Source of the DNA: Toxoplasma gondii ME49
Taxonomy: Eukaryota; Apicomplexa; Conoidasida; Eucoccidiorida; Sarcocystidae
NCBI RefSeq assembly: GCF_000006565.2
Contig: NC_031478.1
Location: 5,356,212-5,420,211, forward strand
Direction of reading: 5' to 3'
DNA: 64,000 nt
Part shown: positions 11,492 to 23,803 of the stretch, in pieces
Numbering within the stretch: the stretch's first letter is position 1
Layout of the letters: each line of letters opens with the position of its first letter
Translations under genes and position numbers: made by a program
The notes under the pieces: model-generated
Seen by the model: the letters and a program-made list of their open reading frames with translations, nothing else
Told to the model about the DNA's origin: nothing
The model's database searches: none

Positions 11492-12765
11492 CGAACGCAC
11501 ACACCTACGTAGTGCATGCAGCCGTCGAGGTCGACAGGCACATGTGCGTAAATGTAGACGCAAATTAAATAACGAAAAGTTTCTGCATGCGCATGAGTTT
11601 GTGTGTGTGCGAATTCGGCGGCAAGTTGTCGCATGCATTTATGTAGTCCTTTCATGTTTTTTTTTCTGTGAGAGTGAAGAGATTGATTTCTCATTTTCAG
11701 CAGGGAAGAAACGCGACCTCTTCCGGACACCTGGAGATGTCTCCCTTCTCTAGGCTGTATGTACAGGGCCTTTGGAAGCATGCGCGTTTCGAGCTTTTCT
11801 CCTTGCTTCTCTAGTCCTTTCTGTCGCGAAACCTCCTCCCAGAGGACGCTCCTTGTCTCTTCGACTGAGAGCCGAAAGAAGAGTGGACAGAAGAAGGGGG
11901 GACAAGTGAGAGGCGCGACGATTGCCTGTCTCGCGTATGCAGAATGGTCTGTAGGCATCTGCGGAAGTCGATCAGAGAAATCCTTTCTTCGCAGAGCAGG
12001 CGCAGCTCGACTGCTACTTCCCAGTTTTCCCCAGCTGACCGTCGGCACACCTATGCCGAAGAAGGAAGCTGAATTTGTGAAAAAGTCTCAAAGACGAAAT
12101 GCTTCGTTCGCGAAGCCTCTCGCCAGAAGTTTCTGCTTCTTCTGAGAATTCCCAACGACCGCTCACAGCATCAGTGAACATCACTTTAAACGCCAAGTTT
12201 AACGGAGCTGCTCGAGCCCCAGAATGCTTCCGCTGTACGTGCAAACCTTGAAGGAGTTTACCTGTCCAAGTGGATTCTTGATTCTCTGCTTCGAGGCGAG
12301 TTGCGCGGCTCCCCATCATCCTCTAAACCACGCTTCCCTTGTAGTTCAATCGCACGGAAGCCAAAAGCTTCTCCTATCTAAATCCATACATAAATAAATA
12401 TATGTGTGTACGTCTAAGTATATGGAAGGAAACAGGAAGGTTTATTCTCAGGTATCCAGAAGGTGTGTGAAGGTCGGGTGGAGAAATCACTGGAGACCAT
12501 TCCCCGAGTTCCATGGGGGGAAACAAAGACTCCCTTCTGCCTCGAGAGGAAATGCAAAAGAAACACGAAGAAAGGAGAAACAAACTCCGTTTCAGGCACA
12601 TGGTCTTCACGCAGCTGTCTTCCGGCTCGGTCGCATGTCACTTTCTGCCCTTGTCGCCGCATGCACACCCACCACCTCACAACGCACCAGCTGCAATTGC
12701 CTGCTCATCGAGGCGCGTCCGTTTGGACGGAAATGCCAAAACCTCACGTCCACGTTTCGACGCAG

Positions 12766-12990
12766 CAGTGCGTATAAACATGTACTTTATGTACTGTATC
12801 GGCGCGTATAAACATGTACTTTATGTACTGTATCGGCGCGTATAAACATGTACTTTATGTACTGTATCGGCGCGTATAAACATGTACTTTATGTACTGTA
12901 TCGGCGCGTATAAACATGTACTGTATCGGTGCGTATAAACATGTACTTTATCAGTGCGGATAAACATGTACTGTATCAGCGCGTATAATC
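12766..12990. repeat. 34-bp tandem repeat decaying into shorter units
   Basis: A 34-base unit containing GCGTATAAACATGTAC and TTTATGTACTGTATCG repeats about four times essentially perfectly. It then continues as shortened, mutated units of about 20-25 bases up to about 13025. TATAAAC and GTAC words recur in every unit. Confidence 0.85.
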
Positions 12991-13249
12991 ATATATTTTA
13001 TCGGTGCGTAGAAACATGTACTGTATAGTTTCGTGTGTGAATGTTAGCTGTACGTCGGTGGAGATGATTTGCGATTTTCTCGTGCTTTGTGTCGCATTTC
13101 TGCGACTTTCTGTGTTTTCTCTTGTCGCAAAAATCTGAAACGCAGCCGTGAACTCGACGCTCCACGGCCAGACCAAAAAGTGGAGGGACGCGGATGGAGA
13201 CAGGCGCTCCACGGTCAAACAGACACCTAGAAGACGTACGAGAATACAT

Positions 13250-13343
13250 AAATATACATAAATATACATATATATACATAAATATACATAAATGTACATA
13301 TATATATAAATGTAAATATAAATATAAATATGTAAGTAAAGAT
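13250..13343. repeat. ATACATAA/TAAATA microsatellite
   Basis: AT-rich simple repeat (ATACATAAAT units grading into AAATATAAAT and GTAAGTAAA), just beyond the 34-bp tandem repeat. Confidence 0.85.
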
Positions 13344-14677
13344 GTAAGTAAATATGTAGGAGAGGCGCATGCGCTGTGGTGTATCTGCACATTCATACCT
13401 TTCCGTGGAGGCCCCTGTCGCATGCGTTTCTGGGGACATGCACCAATTCGAAGTCCTATCCACATAGCTCGACCTACACATCTACAAATGCATCTTTTAA
13501 TGCGTGTATACAGTTTGTTTATCTCATAACGAACAAGATATTGGTTAACTCTAAGGCATGTTCGGCGGAGACAAGATGCTGGCGAGGGGGAAGGCCAATG
13601 CGTCAAAAGGTTCCATCACCACAAGAAATCGACAACGATCAACAGCTGTCTTTTCGCGCGGCTTCTTCCCCCTCTTTTTGCATGCAGCAGAAGGTTGCCG
13701 TGACGAAACTGTTTTCTCTTCGCTATTGTGTTGTACCAAAAGAGCATTTTTTTACCCTCTCTTTTCAATCCAGATTGCGTTAAATTCACCGAGGGGAGAA
13801 GTACTTTTCTCTCTTCTTCCTTTTCTCTTCCCTGCGATCCGCGCTTCTTCCGGTTTCTCTCCTCCTGCCATCTCCTTCTCCGTTTCTTCCTGTGTTTTCC
13901 CCTCATTTGTTTTCCTCTCGCTCTTTCGTCTCTCCTTTCTTTTTCTTTTCGCCTTTTTGTCTCCTCTGCTCTTTCTCCCTCGCGTTCGCGAAGAAGAATT
14001 CAGAAACGCACATCGAACAGACTGTCTCCTCTGTCGGCTGCTTCTCCTTTCTGTCTCGCATGCTTTTTCTGTTTTCTTTGCCTTTCAGAGGTGTATCTAG
14101 GCCAAACGAAGACTTCAGAGAGAGGCGAATGGACTTTTCCTCTTCCCAAGCTTCTCCTCGCTTCTTCTAGTCTCTGCTTCTTCCTCTTCTTCGTTTCCTT
14201 CTTCTCCCTTCCTCTCGCATGTTTCTCGTCTCCTGTGAAACTGAAGAAGAGAGAAGAAGAACCAACTTGCAGACGCACTCCCTACATTTCGGCGTTTCCC
14301 TCTCTTTCCTCGTCGTCCTCTGCATCTGACTGTGTCTGCTTGCCGCCTCTCTTGTTCTCAGAGACGCGGTGATCTTCACCGCGGTGCTGTCGATTTGTAA
14401 AAGGAGAAATCTCCTTGAACTTCATCGAGGTCTCTAGATTAAGAAATCGCTTCTTCTTCGTCTGCTTTTTGCTCTCTCTCTCTGTCTGTCTGAGATTTTC
14501 GTCCTGCTTCTCCTCTCTCCCTCTTCTCCTCCTCCTCCGTTTCCTGCGCATTTCTTGTTCTCTCCTGTGCTTCCGTATCTCCGTCCGACGACTGCTGTGT
14601 GGTTAGAGACAGAAAGCTGGGGGCTCCTTCTCCACACTGCCTCGGCAAAGTCCGTGACTCAGTCCTTCTCCTTAACC

Positions 14678-17343
14678 ATGTTGCAGACTCGCAGTTCTTC
14701 GTTTTCTTCTTCCGGTTTCCCTGCTTCCGGCGTTCGAAACCATCCTTTCCAGAACGTCCCCGGCACATCTGAAACTCAGCATGTTGCCCCCGCGGCTCGG
14801 CGAGGAGCAGCGCCTTCCTTCTCTTCTTTTTCTAACGCTTCGCCTCCGCCGCCTCCGATCCACTCGGCGTTCCTCTCTCAGTCGTCGCAGTTCGGTGCCT
14901 TCCCTTCGCCTTCGTCCTTCCTGCCGGGACCAGGCCTGCGTCTGCAAATTCAACAGGACGTCCGAGTCTCGTCTCTCCCTCCAGAGAAACATGCAAATCT
15001 CTTCTGTCCAGTCTGCACCCGACCTTCCGTCCAGAGATGTCGCACTGTACGTCTCGCGATGCTCTCTTCTATCTCTGGACCTTGTTCTCTTCTCTTTCTT
15101 CTTCACTTCTCGTTCTCTCCTCGAGCTTTTGCTCCCCTGTGCTTTATCTTGTTCTTCTCTTTCCTTGCCACCCGTCACTAATAAATCGGCACCTTCTTTT
15201 TTCGCTCTGTCCTGCGTATTCGAGTTGTGCGTTTCTCTCTCTGCTCTTGTGCATGCCTCGTCGAGTTCTCTGTCTCAGTTCTCGTCTCTTTCTCCTCGCG
15301 TTTTCCCTCGTTTCTGTTCCCCTCTGTCTCCTCTGTCTGCACTGCCGGATCGTCTCCCTCACCTCTCTTTGCTCTCGTCCTCTCCGGCGTGTTTCCTGGA
15401 GCGCCTCGGGCGCTTTCTCCCTTCTCCGCCACAGTCGGCAGTCTTTCCTTTTCGTTCCCTTTGTCCTCTGAACTCAGTCAAGTAGTTTTACGTTGGACAC
15501 TCTGCTCCAACTGATATGTATCCGTGGGTGCATAAAACATGTCACTTGTTTTCACTCTTACACTATACATACATATACACATATGTATAATACCTGTGTA
15601 TATATATATATATATATGTATGTATATGTATGTATATGTATGTATATGTATATATATATAGGTATAGGTATATACATGTATATATGCGACTAGCTGTGCA
15701 CTTTGTCTCTCTCGTTTGCCATCGCACAGACGCAGTGAAGTCGAAAGAAGCTTCTTAAGTTCTCAACTTCGCAATCGAGTTCCACGTATCTCACGTTGTG
15801 TCGCCTGTTCGAGGTCGCTGTTTCCTCTTGCTTCGTGTCTCCTACCTGCGTTCCACGATGTGGAGGCTCCGCCGCGTTGCAGGCTCCTCTTTTTCTCTGC
15901 AGCTTCATGAGACGCAAGCGACTTTTTCGCTTTCTCGTAAGCGAGTAGACTCTCCGTTTTTCCTCTCTGCATGGCATCTCCGCTTCCTTGTCTCTTCTTC
16001 TGCAGGTGCCTTGTCGCCACTTGTCTTGTGGCTCATGCGCAGAAGAGATGCGGACGGCAGGCAGATGCTCGACGTAAGTGTTTGGAGGCAGCGTTTTGTC
16101 TCTCTTCCTCGTTTTTCCCTTCTCCCTTCTCTTCGCCGCTTCGCTGTCCCCTTCTCTCTTTCTGTTTTTTCTTTTTCTTCTCTCGCTGTGCCAGGGGCTG
16201 TGAGGAGACGGGCAAGCTCCGTTCGCTCTTTCATCAGCTGGCTCACCTGCGCCCTGTCGGCCATCTCTCTTTTTTCACTCGCATTTGCCGCTTGCATCTC
16301 GATTTCTCTTTTCTCAAACCTTTGAACCTTCCTGTCTCCAGCGTCGACTGTCCACCCTCTTCCTCTGTTCTTCTCGTATTGTTCGCGCTCGCGTCTCCGT
16401 ATGTGGTTTTTACGTTCGTCTGTACGTCTTCTTCTCCCTCCCCTTCTTTGCGTCCCTGTACCTTTCTGAACCTCTGCTGCTTTTTACCTCTCGGCTCCGG
16501 TCATGCATTTGTTTCTCGCGTCCTGTTTTCTCGTCCTAGTTTCTCGTCCTTTTTTCTCCCTGCGCTCCTGTCATGGCTTCTCTGGATTGCCGCTTGGTTT
16601 TCCTCCTGCGACCTCCTGTGGGCAGGTGTGGCGCCGGTGTGACTGACTTGGAAGATCTTCACCCGTCGGATGAGCTGCACATTTGTCGAGAGACGGAAGA
16701 CTGCGGTGCCGCTTTTCTCAACGCCGCCTCACTCGCGTACCATTCGCTGATGGTGCACCAACTGCCTGCGCTCCAGCCTCTCGTCGACGCGGTGGCTGCC
16801 TCTGGAGACGCAGAGCAGACTCTGACACAGCTTCTTCGCCGTCTCCGCGAGCCAGACGAAAGAAAGCAGACTGTTTCCTCTAAGCAGATCATCCGCCCGG
16901 CCTTCCCTGCTTCTGCTGCATCGTCCCCCAGCGCTGCTCCTTTGTCTTCGCTCGCCGGGGAGGCCGTTGGAAATCCGCCGGCCGCACCGGCTGATCTAGG
17001 TCAGGTGTCTGCAGTCACGTCGTCTCCACTCTCTTCTGCAGTGCCGTCGTCAGTCTCTGCCGGTGTACGTCCACCTGGTCTCCAGAGTCCGGCCGGCGAC
17101 TCCAGAGAGAAGAAGACGGAGGAGCAAGGGGTGGTGCTGGCGCCTGGGGGTCTCCAGGAGACTGCTGCGCGAGCAGCGGAGAGCCGCGGAGGGCGCGACG
17201 CGGGGATCGCCTCGGGTGTATGGACACCTGGGATCGGCGAGAAGGGCAGAGACGAAGGGAGAGTTCCGCAGCAGCCGAATGTTTCCGCGGCTCCGGCGGC
17301 GATTGAAGAAGAAGAAGACGAAGATCTCGAGGGCGTTCTGTAG
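14678..17343 (+). CDS. HAKAI-like RING plus C2H2 zinc-finger protein (putative E3 ligase / m6A-writer accessory factor)
   Basis: Three exons: 14678-15046, 16006-16073 and 16626-17343 (384 residues). Splicing builds one RING finger from all three: C110-x2-C113, x12, C126-x-H128, x2, C131-x2-C134, x9, C144-x2-C147. Nineteen residues later comes C166-x5-C172-x12-H185-x4-H190, a C2H2 finger. This order, and the x12 spacings in both fingers, match the HAKAI/CBLL1 family from animals and plants, where the pair forms the phosphotyrosine-binding HYB dimer. HAKAI is a core accessory subunit of the m6A methyltransferase complex with WTAP and VIRMA. The N-terminus is Ser/Pro-rich. The C-terminus is disordered and ends in an acidic run (EEEEDEDLEGVL). 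Start chosen at ATG 14678; an in-frame region upstream lacks protein character. Family assignment rests on spacing, not on a search. Confidence 0.78.
15564..15686. repeat. TA/TATG microsatellite in intron 1 of HAKAI-like gene
   Basis: ATACATATAC, (TA)n, (TGTATA)n and TATAGG units inside the 959-base intron between 15046 and 16006. Confidence 0.85.
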
Positions 17344-18814
17344 TTGAGAACGTGAGGAGAGGTCGACAGAACGTCAGCGACGAACTGCCTTCGAGGGAGA
17401 GGCACCGTCGTGGATCGTCCTCAACAACGCTTCTGTGTCGCAGGTTGTTGAAGTGGAGAGTCACGCTCTGGAAGAACGATCGAGTACACGGAAATCGGTC
17501 TTGAAATTTCCCGCGCACTCCAAACAGCAGTGTACGTACACCTGCCCACGTGGATTGTCTGCGCAACTCACTCACGATTCAGGTGAACAGACAGCCGAGC
17601 AGGCGGCCTAGGCGGGGGTCGTTGCTTTGCGAATCCGAGGCGCAGAAAAAGACAGTGTCCTTTTCGACGAGAGGTTTTTTTCGTGACTGCGAACATGGTT
17701 CGGCGTCTCAGTCTCGTTGTGTGGAAGTCACCGTTTTGGGAGGCGACAGATGGAATGCGAGAACAGCAGATGTTTTTAGCTGGTGAGTGCGAGTGTACAG
17801 GGAACCAGCGTCTGTTTCTCGCCTGCTTTTCGGGACAGCTTGTCAAAAAGCGCCTCCAAGAACTCTGCCGGGCTCCTCGGAGAGGTGTCGAGATTCAGCA
17901 GTTTTTTCTTTCCTTTCGAGGCTCGGAAACTCCACAACTGCGTTCGGGCAGCCGAACAGACGCATGCACTGACACCGGAGACCGTTTCTCCAAGACACGA
18001 AACATGCTGCAGTCTAGGAGATTCCTGTCTCCTCTCGAGACTGTTGATTTGAGCCTGCTTTCACGCGTCTCGTCTCTCTCACTAGCCACCTGAGCAGCTG
18101 TGGGGTACCTGTATCAATGCAGTGTCGACTAAGGTGTGTTTTCTCGCATGTTCTCCTGCTGTGTAGGTCAGTCTTCTCTTCTCTCTCCCGACTGGTTCGT
18201 TCGTTCTGCCACTGCTCTTCTGTCTCTGATCCTTCCTGCCGTCCTTCTCTGTCTGTCTTTGCATGCCTCGAGGCCGCCTTTTCTCTTAGGCAGTCCCTGT
18301 CTGTGCGTCTCTCCTCCGTCTTCTAGCTATCTCAGTCTGAGAATACTGGTCCGATCCTAGATAGGCAGAAGCGAGCTAATAGACACAAGGCAGATCACTT
18401 CATATTGGTTGTCTCTCTTCCCTTCTCTTCGCCCTCCACGACAGTTTTTTTCGGGGAGCAGAACACAGCTCTCGGACAGCGCGGTGGCCGAAAGGAAGCG
18501 ACAACCTGGCGAAAAGATTTCGCAAATTCAGCTTGAAGCTGGTTGTTCCCAGTGAAGAGCGGCCTGGGCCGAGAAGGCATGTTCCGTCGCCTTCCACGAG
18601 AACAGAACGTTCTCTGTGACCTGTCAAAAATCGACTTCGGTCTCACAGGAGACGAGACACAGTCCAGACAACTTGCGAGCCCCCTGGATCGACCCTCAGA
18701 CTTTAACACAGGTTCGGTGGATATGCCTCCTCCCAAAACATACAAAACGCACATACGTATCATATATATTTATATATGTGTATGCATACACATACAAGCA
18801 TATATATACATACG

Positions 18815-18848
<34 letters not shown>

Positions 18849-18951
18849 GATGTAAACATAGATGTGGTTGTGAGTGTATGCATCCGCGACACGAGAGAGT
18901 CCCGGAGATAAAAGGTCTAGGGAGTGTGTAAAGATGGAGAGATGGATTTTG
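17344..18951. other. Convergent 3' spacer between HAKAI-like and TBP-like genes
   Basis: The two genes end facing each other here. I see no domain-bearing frame. A (TA)n microsatellite occupies about 18757-18843. Confidence 0.6.
18757..18843. repeat. TA microsatellite
   Basis: ATATATTTATATATG, ATACATAC and (TA)n units in the convergent spacer. Confidence 0.88.
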
Positions 18952-21528
18952 TCAGAGGCCGACGAGGGCAGGCCAGACGAAACTGACGGCGTAGTCGATT
19001 TCTTCGGTGGATGTACAGCCCAGAACGAGCACTCTCCCGCTCCTGTATACGATGCAGGTGGCGCCTTTTTTTGGTTTCAACGGCGCGTGTCTCTCTTCCT
19101 CGCGGGATGAGTTTCTTTCTCGCTTTCTTCTCTTCCCGGACAGTCCGTCTCTTCTCCGCGCGGAAGCGGGAGAAGAAGAATCTTCCCCACCCTCGAGCCC
19201 TGCAAAAAGCTCACCAGCTGAAAAGAGAAAGCCGAGAAAGCGACGGGTGAACGAGGTCCAGCGAAACGAAAAAGGAGGAGAGAGAAAGGAGAAGCCGACA
19301 CGAAGAGAGATACTGAAGGAGACAGAGAGAAAGGAAGGAGAGAGACGGGAAGGGTAAAAGAGAGAAGTGACCGAACGAGAAAGACATGCACACATAGCGA
19401 GACAAGAGTATCGGCAGAGATGAAAATGTGTGAACTGGAAGAACAAAAAGAAAACAGACTTCTTTTCTTCAGCCTGGGTCCCTGCCTTCTGTTTCTTCTC
19501 GCGAGTCTCTGACGATTTGTTGAGCAGTCCGTTCCTCGAAAAATCGAAATCCTCTCGACCGCTGCAATTCACTTCTTTCTCGCCAGCGTCGTACATCGCC
19601 TGCCTCCACCGCGAAGCTAAACGAATCCCTCATTTTCATGACATGGTCACTCACTATTTTTGCTCCCTCCTGTTCTTCCCGACTGCATCCTCTTCCGCTT
19701 GTTCGCCTTCGCTCTGATCTCTCCTTCCTTCTTCATTCTGCCCTCTCCTCTTCTCTCCTCTTCTTCTTTCCGCTTGTTCGTCCTTCTCTCCCCACGTTTT
19801 CTCTCCTTTTCTCCTTCGCGTTTCGCTTCCCAGCTCACCGATGTCGGCTTCTGCGTCGCTGGCATCTGGGGACCAGGCGCAGGTGTCTCTCCAGACGAAG
19901 CGCGAGCTCTGGGCGTTGTCTCTTTTTCCTTCCGGCGCATGTTCGCGCGAGACGCGCGGCGCCGGCGCCTCCGTCTCTGCGTTCCGTTCGCTTCCTTCGG
20001 CGACAGACGGCGGGAGAGGCACACGAATGGTGAGCCAGTCTTTGATTCCGACGACGCATCCTCGAAGCGCAGGGTGCGCCTCGACTTGCTCCAGCTCAGG
20101 CCGAAAGTCGCCTCCCATGTTCAGGCGACATACCATCTGCTGAATCTTCATCTCCTCTGGAAGGAAGCGAATCTGGGGATTGTGCACGTACTCCACCTCT
20201 CGCGCAGCGGAGGGCGAACAGAGAGAAGAAGAGGGACTGGCGGCGGACGGGTGGTCTCCCACAAGCAGGCGCCGTTTCTCTTCTTGCTGTGAACAGAAGG
20301 CGCGAGCGAAATCATCGAGAAACGCAGGAACGTCAGAGAGCGCGACTCACAGAGGCGGAGGAGTCGCTAGTCTACCACATAAAAGATTAAACTTCCTTGT
20401 GGAGTAGCACTGCATAGAATCATCAAGAAGACGAAGCCAAAGCGCTACACGGCGAGTTTCTTGAAAACCGAAACCGACACAAACAAAGGCCGCACGCGTT
20501 TTTCTTCACCCTCTTCACAAGCTTCCAGGCACGAGGCGCAGTGTACAGATGTATATCTACATATATATACATATATATACATATATTTATACATATATAC
20601 ATATATTTATACATATATATATATATATATGCTGGTTGAAATGTGTATCTCGGTTTCCTTTCTTGTCTGCTCTTTCGTTTCTCTCCTTTCTTCTCTCCCC
20701 TTTTTCTGTCTCCGCCGTCTCTCTGCCTCTGCTCTCCGGCGTCTCCCGTCCTCTTTGCGCTGTTGACTGCTTGCGTTTGCCTGCCTGTGACAGATGCTGC
20801 GAGTCTCCACCTCGTTCCCTGAACCTCCAGTTCAGTCGGAACCTGAGCTTATAGGCGACTCTGTAGGCCTGCCAGCTGGCTTGTTCGAAGGTGAGGCCGC
20901 CCATGACGGAGAGCCGGCCGTTGACCCCCAGCACGGCGGTGCAGGAAGGACCTTTCAGTCTGAGGACGAGTGGCTGCAAGGCGCCGCCAGAGTACTCCGC
21001 ATTCGGCAGCGAGCGCGAGATGAGGAAGAAGTCCTGGGCAGAGAAGCTCCTGGAGATCCTCGTCGACGTCCAGATGTTCGTCATATACGCAGAGGGGCGA
21101 ATCGCCTCCGAAAGATGCTCAGGTACAGGCTTGTCGGACAGAGGCAGCGGAACCGGACTGAAGCAGAAAGAATCGGGCAAAGAGGGTGGAACGAACGGCG
21201 CGGCAGACAAGGTAGTGGACGAAGAGGACGGAGAAAAAGAAGAAGAAGAGGAAGAAGAGGACAAAGAAGACGAAGAAGAGGACAAAGAAGACGAAGAAGA
21301 GGGAAGAAGATAACGAGGAGATGAAGGAAGACCGGACGGGGAGGGTGAGGAAAGTAAGTGAGAAGATGAAGAAGGAGGACGACGGGGAGAGGAAAGAGAA
21401 CAAGAAGTCAAGGGAGGAGAGTGAGGAGAGAAGCGGGAGTCCGAGGCGTCATGGCGCCGAGGAAACTGCGTGTCTTCAGTCGGCCAGCAGTCCCCCCGTT
21501 TTTTCTCGGAGGAAATCATCGGAGGCAT
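18952..21528 (-). CDS. Divergent TATA-binding-protein-related factor
   Basis: Minus-strand exons 21528-20811, 20198-19839 and 19217-18952 (447 residues). After a Ser/Pro-rich N-terminus (pure Ser runs about 76-105) come two TBP-type repeats. Repeat 1 (about 149-232) has TNIWTSTRISRSF, LPNAEYSGG, LVLRLKGPSCTAVLGVNGR and WQAYRVAYKLRF. These align with the NAEY..., ALIF.SGKMV.TG and RKYARVVQKLGF elements of TBP. Repeat 2 starts at MKIQQMVCRL (256) and ends with ELFAGLE, KPKKGATCIVYRSGRVLVLG and a closing helix. A loop of about 85 residues interrupts repeat 2 before the exon C join, and a further 40-residue loop follows ELFAGLE. Of four DNA-kinking Phe positions in TBP, only that in ELFAGLE looks kept; others read as Leu, Pro/Gln and Tyr. 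Promoter specificity may therefore differ. The exon A donor (GTGGAG) is weak, so the first junction is less sure. Confidence 0.75.
20549..20630. repeat. TA/TACA microsatellite in TBP-like intron 1
   Basis: ATACATATAT and (TA)n units inside the 612-base intron between exons 20811 and 20198. Confidence 0.85.
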
Positions 21529-23446
21529 TGCGGAGGAGGACTGTAATCCTGGAGAGGAAAAGAAACTGAAGATGTGGAAAAGAGAAAAGCCGGGGAACGA
21601 GATCTGACAGACCACAGGCGCACAGAGCCCCCAAGTCGCCTTTTCTCGCGGTCATTCTCCAGGAAAACGAGAGGACAAGGAGAAGACGGAGAGAAGGTCG
21701 AGGGGAAAGAAGCGAAGGCAAAGAGGGACAAAGAGGAAAAAAGAGAAAGACGAACCGCAGAAAGGAAAGAAAAAAGTGGAGGGAAAGGAAGAGAAGGACA
21801 AAACACTAGAAGAAAGCAGAAAAATGGTTCTTTGTGCATGGCAGAACCGCCGCCGCGCGAGAGAGACTCGGGCTGCGAGGTGTACATCCAGCCTGTGAGC
21901 AGTGGAGAAAAATTAAACAAATGAAAGAAAACGAAAAGGACACGGAGAAAAGTCGAGGAGGGCGGAGAGAGAGCTTAGGAAAAAAGCAAATAATGCACGA
22001 TTTATTGAAGGTGCATGCACGATTTTTCGACATGTTCTTGACGCACTTGGAACCTCTCGCTTGCTCAGCTGGAATTGCTTTCTCTTTCTTTCTTTGTGTC
22101 TTTTTCATCGCTTTCTCCTTTCCTCTAGAATCCTTCTTCACCACACTCGCCCAACTGTGTTCTCGACTTGCTACGTCAGCCATCTGCATCGCGCTGTCTT
22201 CTTTTCTCTCCGTCTCCGTGTCTCTGCTTCCTACCTGCATCTGTCTCCCTCTCCCCATCTGACTAGCTGTCCGTGTCTATATCTCTCTGTCCCTGTTTCT
22301 GTCTCCTTGGCTCTGAACATCTATCTCCTTGTGTGTCTCTGTTTCTGTCTCCTTGGCTCTGAACGGCTATCTCCTTGTGTGTCTCTGTTTCTGTCTGTCT
22401 TTCTCTGTGCTTCTGTCTCTCTTTCTCTATGTCTCCCTCGTACGTACACCCGCGCAGCAGCGTCTTGCTCTGGAGCTTTGCAGGCGGTTGTGTGTTTCTC
22501 TTCTTTCTTCTGTTTACAGCCTCGTCATTCTTCTCGTTGCTGCGCTACGCTGTCTCCTTTCTCGAGACCAAGGAAACCAGGAGAGGTCAACGCATGCGGC
22601 CCACAGAGGGAGCCCCCCGCCTCCGGTGAGACGTTTTGTTTCTCTCTCCTTGAGTGGGGAAAGAGAGATTTTGGCGAGAGATAAACGAAATCTTTCGTCT
22701 CCTTATATCGGGTGCGTGCAGAGGACACTGGGTGTTTCTCAAGGGATGCCTCCTCGAAGTTGAAAAAGAAAGAGAGGCATCAACGCAGCGGTTCGACAGT
22801 CACGCAGGGCCGAGCGCTAAGGTGGAAAACGCGCATGTCTCGGATCCAGCGATCGCTCGTTGGATTCGACGGCTCTTGGCGGCCCTCCGCTCACGCTGGG
22901 CTGTATCGACGCTCCGGCTGTGCAAGGTTTAGACGCAGGCTCGTCTGGAGTGAATATCTAGATACACACGGTGGAAAGATAGGTTTTCGTCGGCTCCCTG
23001 CAAAGCGAAGAAGAAATGACTAGCTTGGGTCACCTACAGAGGCAGACAGCTTCTCTGAACGCTGCCAGCTATCTTCGGACTGCGAGTCGTCTGAAGACGT
23101 TTTCTCTGCAGATGTTGCCATGTGCAGCCACCGTAGCAAGGATTGTCCTAACGCAAAGGAGGGCAGTTCTGTGTCTCGCATGTCCAGCTCGAAAAGCGAG
23201 ACGCGCTGTAGGAAGAAGACCTTCGAAGGTTTTTGCTTCTATGGCGTTGCCAGCCATATGCCATGCGAATTACCAAGCCACAGGTTTTCGACGGTCACAC
23301 ATTTATATCACTTTTGAACGCGCTTGTTTCCGCCATTTGCCTCCCAAAACGGTTTAACGTCTCTTTTGGCGCTGACGCAGGTCCCGTCGACTGTCGCATG
23401 CCTTGGAGAAGCTGCGCTGCCGGGCCGTGAGTGCTGTAGGTATACT
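21529..23446. other. 5' flank of TBP-like gene and left flank of the tandem duplication
   Basis: No gene assigned. The part next to the TBP-like gene is strongly purine-rich on the + strand, as expected of a pyrimidine-rich leader on the minus strand. From 22255 to about 22440 there is a T/C-rich block with a 46-base unit (CTCCTTGGCTCTGAAC core with TATCTCCTTGTGTGTCTC) repeated a little over twice. Confidence 0.5.
22290..22405. repeat. 46-bp T/C-rich tandem repeat
   Basis: The block GTCTCCTTGGCTCTGAAC followed by TATCTCCTTGTGTGTCTC recurs at a 46-base spacing, two full copies plus partial ones. Confidence 0.7.
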
Positions 23447-23803
23447 TCAGTTTCAGAAGCGTTCCGGGAGTGCGCGCTATTGTTCTAGATTTAAAGCAAC
23501 ATCGGTGCAAAAAAAAGAGGTCTCCAATACCGGCGAACCCCAAAAATCGATGGTCACGACCTTTCGAAACGTCCGAAAACCGTGACGAAAACCTTTCTCT
23601 TCAGTGAACGCTGACTCAGCACAAAAACAAGCGGCGCCGCGTGGTGGGAAGTTCTTCGTCTCTGCGGGGCGACCTATCCCTCGCAGAAGATACACAGCAG
23701 AGAAGAGACATTCGAGAGGCCTGCTTGAGGCTGCGCTGCAGGCACTGTGTCCTCCAGTCGACGCCTCTCACTCTCTTCGCTTCTTCTGTTTCTGGACGAG
23801 TGC

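Larger units (their letters stand above)
10507..14677. other. Spacer between PP2C and HAKAI-like genes
   Basis: No exon with a recognisable domain is visible in these 4.2 kb. They hold the phosphatase 3' UTR, several repeats (11421-11491, 12766-12990, 13250-13343) and a T/C-rich stretch from about 13750 to 14550 that looks like the promoter and 5' UTR of the next gene. A minus-strand frame at 12014-12319 has protein-like composition but no supporting evidence. Confidence 0.55.

Noticed and set aside
12766..13030. CRISPR-like array
   Set aside because: The repeats are directly adjacent without spacers and lie in a eukaryotic nuclear genome.
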